Below are positions 21,570 through 34,855 of a stretch of DNA of 64,000 nt, piece after piece. The translations under genes were made by a program, and so were the position numbers. How positions within the stretch are numbered: position 1 is the stretch's first letter; every line of letters begins with the position of its first letter. The stretch comes from Echinarachnius parma (lineage: Eukaryota; Echinodermata; Echinoidea; Clypeasteroida; Echinarachniidae): contig JBAMJV010010660.1 in assembly GCA_037951105.1 (NCBI GenBank), forward strand, positions 22,973 through 86,972, read 5' to 3'. The notes under the pieces are model-generated. The model was given only the letters and a program-made list of their open reading frames with translations. It made no database searches and was not told the origin of the DNA.

Positions 21570-23745
21570 GTTGGTCTAACGAGATTGTCCAACGTCTTTT
21601 TCACTGTGAGTTACCGATGTTGATCCAACGAGATCGTCCAACGTCTTTTTCACTGCGAATTACCGATGTTGATCCAACGTTGGTCCAACGAGATTGTCCA
21701 ACGTCTTTTTCACTGCGAGGTACCGATGTTGATCCAACGTTGGTCCAACAAGATTGTCCAACGTCTTTTTCACTGCGAGTTACCGATGTTGGTCCAGCGT
21801 TACTCCAACAAGATTGTCCAACGTCAATTTCACTGCGAGTTACCGATGTTGGTCCACCGTTGGTCCAACGAGATTGTCCAACGTCCATTTCACTGCGAGT
21901 TACCGATGTTGGTCCAACGTTGGTCCAACGAGATTGTCCAACGTCTTCTTCACTGCGAGTTACCGATGTTGGTCCAACGTTGGTCCAACAAGATTGTACA
22001 ACGTCCATTTCACTGCGAATTACCGATGTTGGTCCAACGTTGGGCTAACGAGATTGTCCAACGTCTTTTTCACTGCGAGTTACTGATGTTGGTCCAACGT
22101 TGGTCCAACGAGATTGTCCAACGTCTTTTTCACTGCGAGTTACCGATGTTGATCCAACGTTGGTCCAACGAGATTGTCCAACGACTATTTCACTGCAAGT
22201 TACCGATGTTGGTGCAACGTTGGTCCAACGAGATTGTCCAACGTCCATTTCACTGCGAGTTACCGATGTTGGTCCAACGTTGGCCCAACAAGATTGTACA
22301 ACGTCCATTTCACTGCGAGTTACCGATGTTGGTCTAACGTTGGGCTAACGAGATTGTCCAACGTCTTTTTCACTGCGAGTTACCGATGTTGGTCCAACGT
22401 TGGTCCAACAAGATTGTCCAACGTCCATTTCACTGCGAGTTACCGATGTTGGTCCAACGTTGGTCCAACGAGATTGTCCGACGTCTTTTTCACTGCGAGT
22501 TACCGATGTTGGTCCAACGTTGGTCCAACAAGATTGTCCAACGTCCATTTCACTGCGAGTTACCGATGTTGGTCCAATGTTGGTCCAACGAGATTGTCCA
22601 ACGTCTTTTTCACTGCGAGTTACCGATGTTGGTCCAACGTTGGTCCAACGAGATTGTCCAACGTTTTTTTCACTGCGAGTTACCGATGTTGATCCAACGT
22701 TGGTCCAACAAGATTGTCCAACGTCCATTTCACTGCGAGTTACCGATGTTGGTCCAATGTTGGTCCAACAAGATTGTCTAACGTCTTTTTCACTGCGAGT
22801 TACCGATGTTGGTCCAACGTTGGTCCAACGAGATTGTCCAACGTCTTTTTCACTGCGAGTTACCGATGTTGATCCAACGTTAGTCCAACGAAATTGTCCA
22901 ACGTCTATTTCAGTGCGAGTTAACGATGTTGGTCCAACGTTGGCCCAACAAGATTGTACAACGTCCATTTCACTGCGAGTTACCGATGTTGGTCTAACGT
23001 TGGGCTAACGAGATTGTCCAACGTCTTTTTCACTGCGAGTTACCGATGTTGGTCCAACGTTGGTCCAACAAGATTGTCCAACGTCCATTTCACTGCGAGT
23101 TACCGATGTTGGTCCAACGTTGGTCCAACGAGATTGTCCGACGTCTTTTTCACTGCGAGTTACCGATGTTGGTCCAACGTTGGTCCAACAAGATTGTCCA
23201 ACGTCCATTTCACTGCGAGTTACCGATGTTGGTCCAATGTTGGTCCAACGAGATTGTCCAACGTCTTTTTCACTGCGAGTTACCGATGTTGGTCCAACGT
23301 TGGTCCAACGAGATTGTCCAACGTTTTTTTCACTGCGAGTTACCGATGTTGATCCAACGTTGGTCCAACAAGATTGTCCAACGTCCATTTCACTGCGAGT
23401 TACCGATGTTGGTCCAATGTTGGTCCAACAAGATTGTCTAACGTCTTTTTCACTGCGAGTTACCGATGTTGGTCCAACGTTGGTCCAACGAGATTGTCCA
23501 ACGTCTTTTTCACTGCGAGTTACCGATGTTGATCCAACGTTAGTCCAACGAAATTGTCCAACGTCTATTTCAGTGCGAGTTAACGATGTTGATCCAACGT
23601 TGGTCCAACGAGATTGTCCAACGTACATTTCACTGCGAGTTACCGATGTTGGTCCAACGTTGGTCCAACGAGATTGTCCAACTTCTTTTTCACTGCGAGT
23701 TACCGATGTTGGTCCAACGTTGATCCAACGAGATTGTCCAACGTC
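21570..23745. repeat. 60-bp satellite array B (about 36 units) with higher-order repeat
   Basis: The same 60-bp unit as array A. An 11-unit block of 660 bp (about 22310-22960) recurs at 22970-23620 with the same variant order, showing a very recent block duplication. As in array A, the long open frames are by-products of the unit length. Confidence 0.95.
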
Positions 23746-23807
23746 CAACGAGTTCCAACGAGTTTGCAAGTTTCCGACGTTGGTTCAACGTTGGCTTGCT
23801 ACCTGGG

Positions 23808-24315
23808 GTAGGGCATGAGCCCCTAAACACATACATCGTGAGCCCCCTTAGGGTTTTGCCCCCCCAATCCAAAACTGCTTCCGGCGCGCCTGCACACACA
23901 CACACATACGCGAATGCACACAATGGTATAATTTGTTGCATACGTACAGTGTACACATTTAAATAAGCTGTGTACGTGGCAAGTTATATACATATCATTT
24001 TTTTAATTTAAATCAATATAATTTACACTACATGGTTGTTCAGTTCTTTAACTTATTTAAAATAAATCTAAGCATGTCGCATGCTGTAAGTGGTATTGGA
24101 ATACATATTTCATGAATAGATTGCTATATTGTGTCCGTTGTTTTAGTGAGTACTAGTTTTTATCCTTCATTTTGATTACCATCGATACATCATAATCTTT
24201 AATAATTTGTTCTCCTTTTTACAATTTTCTCAATGAATCCAAAACTGGTATTAAACGTATTGTGTTTGTATGAGTCCAAAATCCAGATGATTATGTTCTT
24301 CGTTATTTTGTTGTC
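23808..24315. other. Intergenic / TMEM145-like 3' flank
   Basis: A short GC-rich repeat (AGGGCATGAGCCCC; CCCCCAATCC; a CA run near 23895) is followed by AT-rich sequence that probably contains the 3' untranslated region of the next gene. A minus-strand ATTAAA occurs near 24196. No coding signal. Confidence 0.5.
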
Positions 24316-27300
24316 CTAATTGAGCACTCCGGTGAAGAGTTTTGCCTCCCGGAGTTTCCTGGCCTTGGCGAGGAAATACTTCTTCGTGCGCCGATGTGTC
24401 TTTTTGTCCTCGGTCTGTACATTAAGGAAGATACAGAGTCAGAGACAACAAAAACAGACATTAAATTAATATACTATTAGAACCAAATCACACAAATGAT
24501 GGGTTATGATTATCCTATCTAACATGACAAAGATTTAACGACTCCGTTCTGCGTGACGTTCCACATATTCAAATAAGTACCCGTACTTCGTAGTCTTTAG
24601 TAAAAAAAAAAATACACAGCAAGATGTTATTCATGTTAATGTGGATATTGGAATGAAAATCTTGTGTGTCATAAGTGGCAAGGTAAAGCTTCATTGTTAT
24701 TTGATATTGGCAGAGTACTGTGTTCACTTAAAACAAACACATCATTAAATAAAATATGTTTTGTTATCTTTAAAGGATATTATCATGATATCGAATTTAT
24801 GTTATTTCAGCATAAAAGTACGTAGGCCTACATGCTAAATTGATGACCATGAATAACATTGTTGATTGAGTATTATAGTATGTGAATGATTCTGTAGCGC
24901 CTACACCATGAATATACTGCATTACCTTTTGTGCAGAGACCGGTAGTTCGCTAGCCGGATCCAGTGGTTTGTTGGCATTGGCATCCCCTGGTGTTCCTGG
25001 GCGGGGAAACCGCCGGCATGACGGCTCCTTGCGGGGCTTCTGTTAACAATGTGAACGGTAAATATCATGAAGACGTTATAAAGACGTTATGAATACTTAA
25101 GACACCTGACAGAAAGTTGTAGAAGTGTTTATTGCTATTTGGTAAGGCTGCTCAAATGTCCGGATCTTATTCCAGCCATTTGTGTATTCAATTATTTCCA
25201 GGTCATAATAAACATAATACTAATGTTGATCAGAGTACCCCTATTTTTATATCTGAAGCTTTACGGTGAACAGTTTAATTCGCACTTCATGTATAAACAC
25301 AATTATGGACTCATAACAATGGACTCGAACAGTTATGGACTCGTACAATTTTTTCTAATACACTGATGTCTGATGTGTGCATTCAAGAACAAATCAGCAG
25401 TTCTGTTTCTGCGAGTATAATTCCTTGAGTCGACCATGGCAGTTCAAATGGGTTTACCTTTGGTATGTTTGGAGCTAGGACCGTCTGTGGTTCTAGTTCA
25501 GGTGGAGCCAGAGATGTTGTGTTGACATCCACGATCGCTTCTGGGCGTGGGAATCGGCGGCATGATGGCTCTTTCCGGGTCTTCTGTTAATTGCAAACAA
25601 TAAACAAATTTTATTTTATTTTGTTAACTAAAAAACGATAATAATTGAACAACTTTAACAACAAAAAAAGATTTAAGCGCAATAATGTTCAAGACTGACG
25701 GAGGCAGATTAATCAGAAGACTAAGTAGAACCATGAAAGTGCATTTTGTATTTTCTTATGATCAATTAAAATGATTAAAAAGCAATATATTGGCGATATA
25801 ACAAGTACTTATACCAATCAGCACGTAATTAGACATTACTGCATTGTTTCGCACTTTGTTGTTGGTGTTCTGAAAGATAGGAGCTTTAATATGATATAGA
25901 GAACAGTCAAACACTACAGTTATAATTTCATACTGCCTTTTACCTTTCGGGTGTGTTCATCTCCAGTGGTGGGTAGCTTGCTCTGGCCAAGGTCTGTGGC
26001 TGGCAATCCAGAGGGCATATGAACACAGAAACTGCTTTCTGTTCCAGTCGCAAGTCCTGGACCAAGTCCTGACGCATCGATAGATAGCTTAGTCTTAGAA
26101 CCTTCGAACGACGGTGATGCCAGGATTGCCTTTGAAGCATCTTCAAGATCCATAACGGTGGTAGTGACTAGTGGAGCACGTTTAGCATGTCCTGGATATG
26201 GGAAGCGCTTGACGACTGATCTAGCAGGTTTTGTGGCCCAAGCTTTGTTCTTGACAGCTGGTTCGACGGCCCAAGCCTTGGTCTTTACAGACGGCTCACC
26301 GCTAGGACCAGACACGTTGATTTGCTTGGTCTTGGTCTTGGTCTTGGCGAGATCGAAATCGGACAGGGATGCAACGGATGAGCAGCTACTGGCTGGACTC
26401 AGAGGTACCTGCATATGAAATGGTACACATTGAACAATTCATACTGGTCAGGCTTTAATAACGTGCATAACTTAATCATAATTCAGTTAATCAATAAATC
26501 TAATATAATTTATTTTTGTTCAAGTTATGATAAAGATTTCAGATGCTAGTCAGTGTAATCTATAATACAATTGATTCGAGAAAAAAACCCCGTTGGTATT
26601 AAAGCAACAAAAATAACACATTTAATTGGAGGGAAATGTTCAAAGGCAAACAGGATAATAATAACATCAACAACAAACACAACAACAGCAACAAATGTCT
26701 CTTTAAAATTAAGTACCTCGAGCATCGCATACACAAACAATTAACCGCGCACAAACTGCACATTCCCAACTCCCTTTGGGGGCATTCAATGCATAATAAA
26801 TGTTGAAATAACATAAGACCAAGGCTTACCACTAGATCAAGCTTGGCATCTCCGTTCTCCGTGTTGAATCTCTGAAGACTCTTCATAACACTGAGAGCAG
26901 TCTGGAAAAAGGAATTAAAGAAAAGATACAAAGAATTCATTATTTTGAACTGACAATTTGAACGTGCAGTAAACATGGTATAGTAATTTTCGTAAATGCA
27001 ATACTAAAGTGAATTGAATTTAAGTCACCCATACATCGAATAAGGAAAACCGATTACCCATTGTGATGTGTTTTTTTTATCAAACGAATGTCCAAATGTC
27101 CAAATGTCAGGTCACAACATTACGGAGGTAAATATTTGTATTGTGATCAAAAGTTTAAAATGAATATCTTATAAATCACCAATACAGATGAACTTTCATA
27201 CAAATGTTCAAATTGTTTACTATATTTCGATATGAAATATTTATAAATGTTGTTGATCGGCTCTGAAACGGATTATGAAGTGTGCGATTTTATTAAGTTA

Positions 27301-30300
27301 TAAGGGAGGCAGACATACCGGACGATGTGCCTTGGGTTCAGTCTCTGTCACCGTCTTAGGAATGTTGTCATCAGAGGTCTTCGTCATGTTGGTGTTTGTT
27401 TTGTCTTCCCTTGTGACATCTTGAGGCGGTAACTGAAAACATTAATTTGAAAGATCAAAGAAATTAATACTAACAACAAAGAAAATTGATGAATGAAGAT
27501 ATATATATTCCTATTATTTGTAAACTGCAATATTGTAGTGGACAGAAACAAAAAAGAAATCTGTTTTCAGGATGTCGAGTAGATACAGACAACTTCTTTT
27601 GATTATGTGGTTATTCACTATTTCACGCCCCCCGGGGGCCTATACCGGGTTCACCATTTTACTGAATGGTTAAAAGTTAACATTTACAAACCTTCTTCGT
27701 CTCATCATAATATCTATTATTGTCAACATAATATGCATCAATTTTGTTTTACCTTTCTTGGTAGAATGACGACCCCGCCAGATGGCGCCCTTGTGATGTT
27801 TGCAGAGCGTGTTGAGAGTGTTGTGTCAATGGTCGTGCCACTTTTACCAGCCTTGACTGCTGATGGAGATCGGATGGATCTTGAAGTACCGAGCCAGCGG
27901 GATGCCAATCCGGGTGCAGGCTTGAGGATGTTGTACAGGGGCGGTGGCACTTGTCCGGCGGTCTTCTTGGCGGTCTTCTTGGCGGCCTTTTTGGCAGCCT
28001 TTTCAGCCTGTGTAGACAATCATTTTTGGAGGAATAATAGTTTACTCGTTTGAGAGGAACGCAAGAATTACGAATTATAAACAGTTTACAATATCTTTGG
28101 AGCTTAGGACTCAATGATGAGAGTAACGTTTAAAAAAGATAGATATAAGCTATGGAAACAGTTTTGCAGAATATGTGGGTTGCTTCTTTTGCTTGTAAGT
28201 AATGGTTGTTGGATTTCAATACCTTACTTGCAAGAATAACTCAAGTAAAATCACATCGAATATAAACACATCTTGCAAAGCACGTTACTGTTATAATTAT
28301 ATCAAAGATCAAAGATCAAACAAGATGGAATTAATAATTAAAGATGGTTCTGTTGCAATTGCATTGAAAAATGGCGCATAAATAATGAAACCTGAGATTT
28401 TTCTTGAACCAATGCATACCTTGCGTTCATTCTTCTTCTGTTTCTTTGCAATAATCTTTGGAGCCTCGGTCTCATTGATGATAGTAACCTACAGTAAAAA
28501 CAAAAACGCAATGCACAACGTGTTTCAATTATTAACATACGTCTGCGCTCGTAATGTTTGTATAATTGTTCTAATAGCTCATGTTTTTTATGACTGTTCA
28601 TAACACCATATATGGACAACATGTTTAAATTATTATCTAGGATATATCTGTGATCGTAATATCTGTATTATTTTCTAATTATATAACGCTTATGATTTTA
28701 CAGACTATATTCACAAGCCATATTTAAATGTTAACAAGTAGGTTAGGCATAGTATAAAACCAAACGATCAAATGAAACAAATTCACATCTGCTAATCTCA
28801 GAATAGACTACTGCAAAGAAATTCTTTTGACCTATAGTTCCACTCTCGAACGTAATATAACAAAGACAAAATAAGTTATAGTTATTCTAGTGATATAGTA
28901 TCTCTTTATTAGTTAATGAATGACCAGAATATGAAATATTGTATTATGATAATGGAGCGATAAGTAAAAATAAGCACGAATACATACCTCAGCTTCTGGC
29001 TTTTCAACACAGAATCCGTCTTTGGGAGGGTTGCACTGTGAGGCAATGAAACACGAAATACAGAATGAGGATATGTTAAGAATAATTTATCTCTTTATTT
29101 AATTTCGGACAAACGTTAACATTATTGTTACTATAATCAAATATACGTTGGCTGCAATCAGCGCGATTGTCTTGAAGATGACTTAAACTGAGTTCTCCTT
29201 AAAGTTACTCTCTTATGGTAGGGTTCGAACTTGCGAATACAACTAGGTAATAGAAGTTTTAATGAATAATGGTTTAATTTCAATACAATTCACGCAACGT
29301 ATTGTTAGCCTTAAAACAGGGAAAAAACAAAGGTCCGGGTATACAATATAAAGGAACATATAATTCATTTGATGTTTCGTTCCAGATAATTTGTACGATA
29401 CCTTGTGGGTGAAAGGTTCCAGTCGCTCTGGTGAATCAGTGAAGTCCGAACCACCAGATACCACCATCGAGTCCTCATGTGAAAACGGGGCCGGTGACAC
29501 GGATGCATATCGGAAGTCAGTATTGGTGTCGGTAGCCTCTGGTTCGATACTACCCTCTGGGGCCACAGGATCGTAGGTGTCAGCATCGGTCTTGGTAGTC
29601 GTATATGGTCTCGTGCTCCGCTCCGTTGCCACGATCACGATGTCAGTACGAGTATCGATGTTGGTAGTCGTAGTCGTCTCTAGTACGTTACTTCCCAAGG
29701 CAGGCTGGACCTCGATGATCACATGTGGCTTGGATGCAGCATTCACCGATGTTTGATGATCAGGAACCGAATCAGATTTGTTTGGCTGAATGACCTCTCC
29801 AGTTGCCTGGGGCTTGGTTGACGTTGTAGCCGGCATTCCAAAAGGCATTGAAAGCGATGTGTCGATGGCCGCCGTTTGATGTTTATCAGTAACCGATTCA
29901 GCCTTGTCTCGGGTAGCTGTTTTCTCCTATCAAAAGAAAGTGTATCGAGTCGCGTTTGGTACGATCTTTTCCTGTGGTTGTTAGTCTGAAATTAAGCTTG
30001 GTGATGTATGATTATTCAGCGTTTCTTTAGGTATTATGAATAAAATAAATTACAAAAAATTATGAAAACTGTACAAGTATTGCACAAAATACTGCTTATA
30101 TGTTGTTGTTCATCAACCAATATAGGAATAAAGTGTTTATGTAATAATGATTGTTTCTATACTAACGACTATAGCGCCTTGGTGTTGGTGTTCTAGCAAT
30201 CTACTATCCGTTTCATAAAGTTGCTGTTAATTTTCGTCTTTTTATCGTTTTAGTTCGAATTAAGGAGTACAATATTCATGATGAACAATTGCAGATGTAT

Positions 30301-33300
30301 TTGAAAGTATCCTTACCTTGGTCTTTGTCTGTGTTTTAGACACACAGAACATGCCGTATCCGCCCTTCGGAGGCTCGCACTATTGGAAGAAAAGAATCGG
30401 AAAGATTTAAAGATATGTATATAACACACAGTGTAATATAAACATTTGTTTGTTTTGTTTTGTTTTATTTTATTTAAACACGGTAAAAAGCCCTCGATCA
30501 GCCAAACAGGCTGTTTTTCAGAGAGGCCGTGATACAAAGTAATACAAATAATGTAAACAGTAACAATACAATAACACGAAAACTATCTAACCAAAACTAC
30601 AACTATCTAATCAAAACTACAACTACACAAAAACAATAAACTATAAAAGAGCTAAACAAATAAAATAATTAAACGGTAACTATCAATATATTGTAAATTG
30701 CAAATAAACATTATAAATGTGAAATTAAACTTAAATCAACAGTCGAACATACAAATGGTTTTTGCTTAACTAAGCAAAAATATTATCGATTTCATTTTCA
30801 AAAGCTATTAAATTATCCAATAATCTTACATGTTCGGGTAAACTATTAAACAACTGAGCACTTGAGTAGAGACATCCATTCTTCATATAATTAGTTTTGG
30901 GTTTACATAACTTCACAATTCTACGGGAATTACGAAGATTGTGTGAGTCTTCTTTAAATATTATTTGATCACATAAAAACCTAGGTAACATTTCATGAAT
31001 CAATTTAAATATAAGCACGGCAGCATGTTTTTTCCATCGTAAGTCTGCCGGTTTAACATTTGTTAGTCTGTATACTTCTTGACTACTGAAGCGGTTATCG
31101 ACCAGCAGAACCGAACGGAGAGCTCGCTTCTGCATGACACTTGTCTGACGTAATAATGTCTTGCCAGCGTTTCTCCAAATAATGGAACAATAATCTAAGT
31201 GTGGTTGGATAAGTCCTTTGTATAAACAAAGGGCAGTCTCCTGTGAAATAAATGGCCTTATTCTTTTAAAAACAGTACAAAGCGGATGCAAGTTTACTTT
31301 TAACATTTTCCACTTGATTATTCCAAGACAATGTATTATTCAAAATAACACCCAGGTATTTACATGAATCTGTTTGTTTAATAAGCAAACTATTAATTCG
31401 AACCTGAATATTAAACAAGTGTTTTTTACGCATGGGAGAAACAATCATAAATTCGCATTTCTTTTCATTCAATAACAATCCATTGCATTTAAGCCAATTT
31501 GAAATGGCACTTAAATCTTCATTTAAGCATTTTTCAAGTTCACGAGGACCTGCCGAGGCAAAATAAAGACATGTGTCGTCTGCGTATAGCGAGACTTTGC
31601 AATGTCGAACGACCTGAGCAATATCATTTATAGTAATAATGAACAAGAGCGGACCGATAATGCTGCCTTGAGGTACACCGCAGGTCACTTGACGAGGTTC
31701 TGACAGATTACCATTTATAACCGTTACTTGTTTCCGTAGGGTTAGGTAGTCTTTAAACCAGGTTAAACTGTCAGAATCAACGCCATATTTTTGTAATTTC
31801 TGAATGATAACTGAGTGTGGTATCAAATCAAATGCCTTTTTCAAGTCCAGGGTAACTATACCAGCTGCACGTCCTTCGTCCAAGTCTTTTCGAATATTTT
31901 CTGTAATTGTCAATAGGGCAAGGCAAGTTGAAAAATTCGGACGAAATCCGAATTGGGCATCAGTTAAAAGATTATTATCGTTAAAATATTTGTATAACTG
32001 GTTAAAAACCAGCTTTTCCAACACTTTTGACAAGACTGGGAGGACAGATATTGGTCTGTAATTTATTGGATCTGTCAGATCCCCACCTTTATAAATAGGT
32101 GAAACACGTGCCAACTTCCATGCATCTGGTATCTTACCCTGAGCTAGAGATAAATTCAAAACATGACATAAAGGTTTAATATAATTGTGCAAAGAATCTT
32201 TTAATATACTAGTCGGCAGATTATCTAAACCAGTAGCCTTGTTTCTAGGAATAGAATCAAAGCATTTCACTATTTGTGATTCAGTAACTTGAACAAATGA
32301 AAACACACAAGGAGGGCAAGCAATATTCTCAACCGGATTACAATTTTTGTCAAAGGCCTTTTCATTCAGGCGCTTTGGAACATCAACAAATGAATCATTC
32401 ATAACATTAGATATTTCTTTATAATCACGTATCTCCTTACCCTCTTGTTTGATGCATTGTAATGCATTTGACTTTTTCTTGCCTAACAATGTATCAATAA
32501 GTTTCCAAATTTCAGAGGGATTACCTTTATTTTTCAGAATGTTTTCAGTAACATATTTTCTTTTACATTTACGTATCAATGAAGTTACACGATTTCTATT
32601 TTGTTTGTAAGTTTCCCAATCCTCTGACAATTTAGTTGTAAGTGCTTTCTTTTTACTCCTATCTCTATCAAACATCAACGTTTTTATGTCAGCGTTCATC
32701 CACGGTGCAGATTTTTGCTTCACCCGTCTACGTTTCATAGGGGCAAATTTATCCAATTTATTTACAATTTTGGATACCAACTTTTCATACGCCTTATTAA
32801 TATTAGTTTCAAGTATGACGCTATCCCAAGACTCATTGCGTAACTCATTACAAAATTCCGTGAGGTTCATTTGTTTAAAGTTACGAGAAATAACATATTT
32901 GTGTTTAGAGGGGGGAGTTTTCACTCGGCCAACAGACGCCACAATCATATAATGGTCACTTAAAGTAATTGGAGCCACGTCACAAAACTGAACGTTATCG
33001 TGATTCGATGAATATAATACATCAATTTATTGTTGTGGCAGATACTTGCGTAATTCTCGTATGCTTTAGTACAAATTGTTTCAGGCCGTAATCATTTACA
33101 ATACTTAATAGCCTCTTAGTCTGAGTGGAAGCAACAGATTTTGTTATATCGCAATTCAAATCACCAATAACAATATAATCGAATGACTTTGAATCTAAAT
33201 ATTGAAGTGCATTTTCAAATTCATCAAAACTGTTCATAGGCGAGTCTGGGGGTCTATACCAAACCACAACGTATAGTGGCTTTTGTCTCAAGAAATTAAC

Positions 33301-34855
33301 TTGAACACACAACAGTTCAATGCACGACTAAACTAAACGACTACACATACTGTGAGGTTATATTTGAATTATGACATGTTTGTTATGATTGGTTGTATTG
33401 TTATCGCTTTCGACATGTTAGAAACCAGATCGTGCTCCATATCACACCAATATAATTACAATTAATAGCAGAGTGTAGATTATGAATACTACAGTATAAC
33501 GTTGACGAACCTTGTACGTGAATGGAGCCAGCCAATCTGAGGAATCTTTATTCAGACCGTTAGACTTTGTTGAACAGTCGTCTGATGAGATCCGCGATGG
33601 TGCTATTGGTGCGTAGGTTGCAGAGTTGTGGGTTGTAGCCGAAGTTGGATTCGGTTTAGTCTCAGGAGTAGCAGATGTTGTGGTGTGGATAGGAAGTCTC
33701 CTGGTGAATGACCAGTTTTCCAGAGACTCATCGATCACATCTCCTTTTGCCGAGTTCTCCTATAACATACGACATATATACAAAATAAAAAACAAAAATA
33801 ATGAATAGATCTATGAAAATGCAAGAAAATACATTTCACAGCAAGATATTTGAAGCTATGTTTGCTACAAATTGTTCATGTTTTTGTTATATTTTTGTAT
33901 GTATAGTGCTTTAAATCAATTTAAAAGCGAGTGGATAAAACTGCCCAACCAATATTAAATTAGAAAAGTAAGATATTAAGTGGTGAAACACCAGTGTTAA
34001 CAAAATGCTATCAAGACAAAATGGTCCATTTATTTACCTCGTCCTTGTTCTTAGAATTTGGAACGGCAGAGGGTCTACAGTCAGAAGCAAGGTGTCTAGG
34101 TGCAGACGATGTCATGGGCTCTGCGATGGAGGGAGGGATTGATCGAGCGGTGGTTGCTGTCAAAGCCCTGGCCGCGCGCAAGTCATGTACCCTGATCTCT
34201 GGAGTCGATGTCAGTGTTGATGAGGAGGTTGGCGAGATGTCCGATGATGGTTGATGGTCATCATTGGCCGCGACGAAGGCAGAGACGGTGATAATTCTGT
34301 GAGCAGTTCCATCTCCGTTATTGGATATAGGAAGGATCTTTTCCTGTTTTGAAGAAAGTAGACGGAATTTATGATTATATTGATACGCAATAAAGACTTT
34401 ATGACAATAAATCTGTTAACGTAATTGGAAAGAACCTCGACCAAATTAGTTTCGAAATTTGCATTATAGGGTTATTGATTATGTTAAACACAGCTGACAT
34501 GTCCGGTGCGTTTTTTAACCAGCCACCAGTGCTTACTACGGTATAGTATTTAAAGGTCTATGGATCAATAACTTCATCTTTGCCGTGGTTGTGTTGAAAC
34601 TCGAGATTCGTCTATTCACTAATATTTTGATATTTTATGGGCTGCCTTGTTACACACTATGAGCGCATGTTACCTTTACATATATACCTAAACACATGTC
34701 ATAGTTACCTCTGGGTTGAAGGATTGCTCCGGTACAGAAGGAAACATGTCAACTGTGATCGACGTCGACATTGGGTTCGACTGGGCCTCGTGATCGATGT
34801 TGGATCCGGGTTGATTACGAGAAAGATCATTTCCATTGCCAAGGCCGAAGGACAA
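24316..34855 (-). CDS. TMEM145-like exons 12-25: long modular C-terminal tail
   Basis: About 880 residues (436-1319), mostly Ser/Thr/Pro/Lys-rich and probably disordered and cytoplasmic. All exons 12-24 have lengths divisible by three and phase-0 edges. Repeated motifs mark exon duplication: exons 23 and 24 both begin K(T/P)RKEPSCRRFPRP; exons 15 and 17 begin CEPPKGGYGMFCV and CNPPKDGFCV; exons 14 and 16 end LAPFTYK and LEPFTHK. Exon 19 starts with a lysine/alanine block (AEKAAKKAAKKTAKKTAG) and exon 22 has KTKTKTK. No known domain recognised. Confidence 0.75.

Larger units (their letters stand above)
20152..23807. repeat. Tandem segment, copy B
   Basis: It repeats copy A in the same order, with a 492-bp insertion at 20706-21197 and a longer satellite array. 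It ends at CAACGTTGGCTTGCTACCTGGG, matching the end of copy A. Confidence 0.85.
30445..33314 (-). mobile_element. CR1/L2-like non-LTR retroposon in intron 14, 5'-truncated
   Basis: On the same strand as the host gene. It begins within the endonuclease domain, runs through reverse transcriptase and the C-terminal region to a stop at 30770, then an untranslated region with a tail of TAAAA/CAAAA units near 30445-30475. Two frame breaks (near 33020 and 31270) make it inactive. The 5' truncation is typical of target-primed insertion. Confidence 0.85.

Noticed and set aside
18754-23745. CRISPR-like array of regular repeats
   Set aside because: Units are contiguous 60-mers with no unique spacers, in a eukaryotic intron-bearing region; it is a satellite.
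18720-23818. Long open frames of 100-312 codons on both strands
   Set aside because: They come from a 60-bp unit divisible by three without stops in most frames; the repeated 20-residue peptides appear in several frames and on both strands and have no independent coding signal.
25139-25366. 75-codon plus frame between tail exons
   Set aside because: Lies in an intron of the minus-strand gene, AT-rich, no recognisable features.
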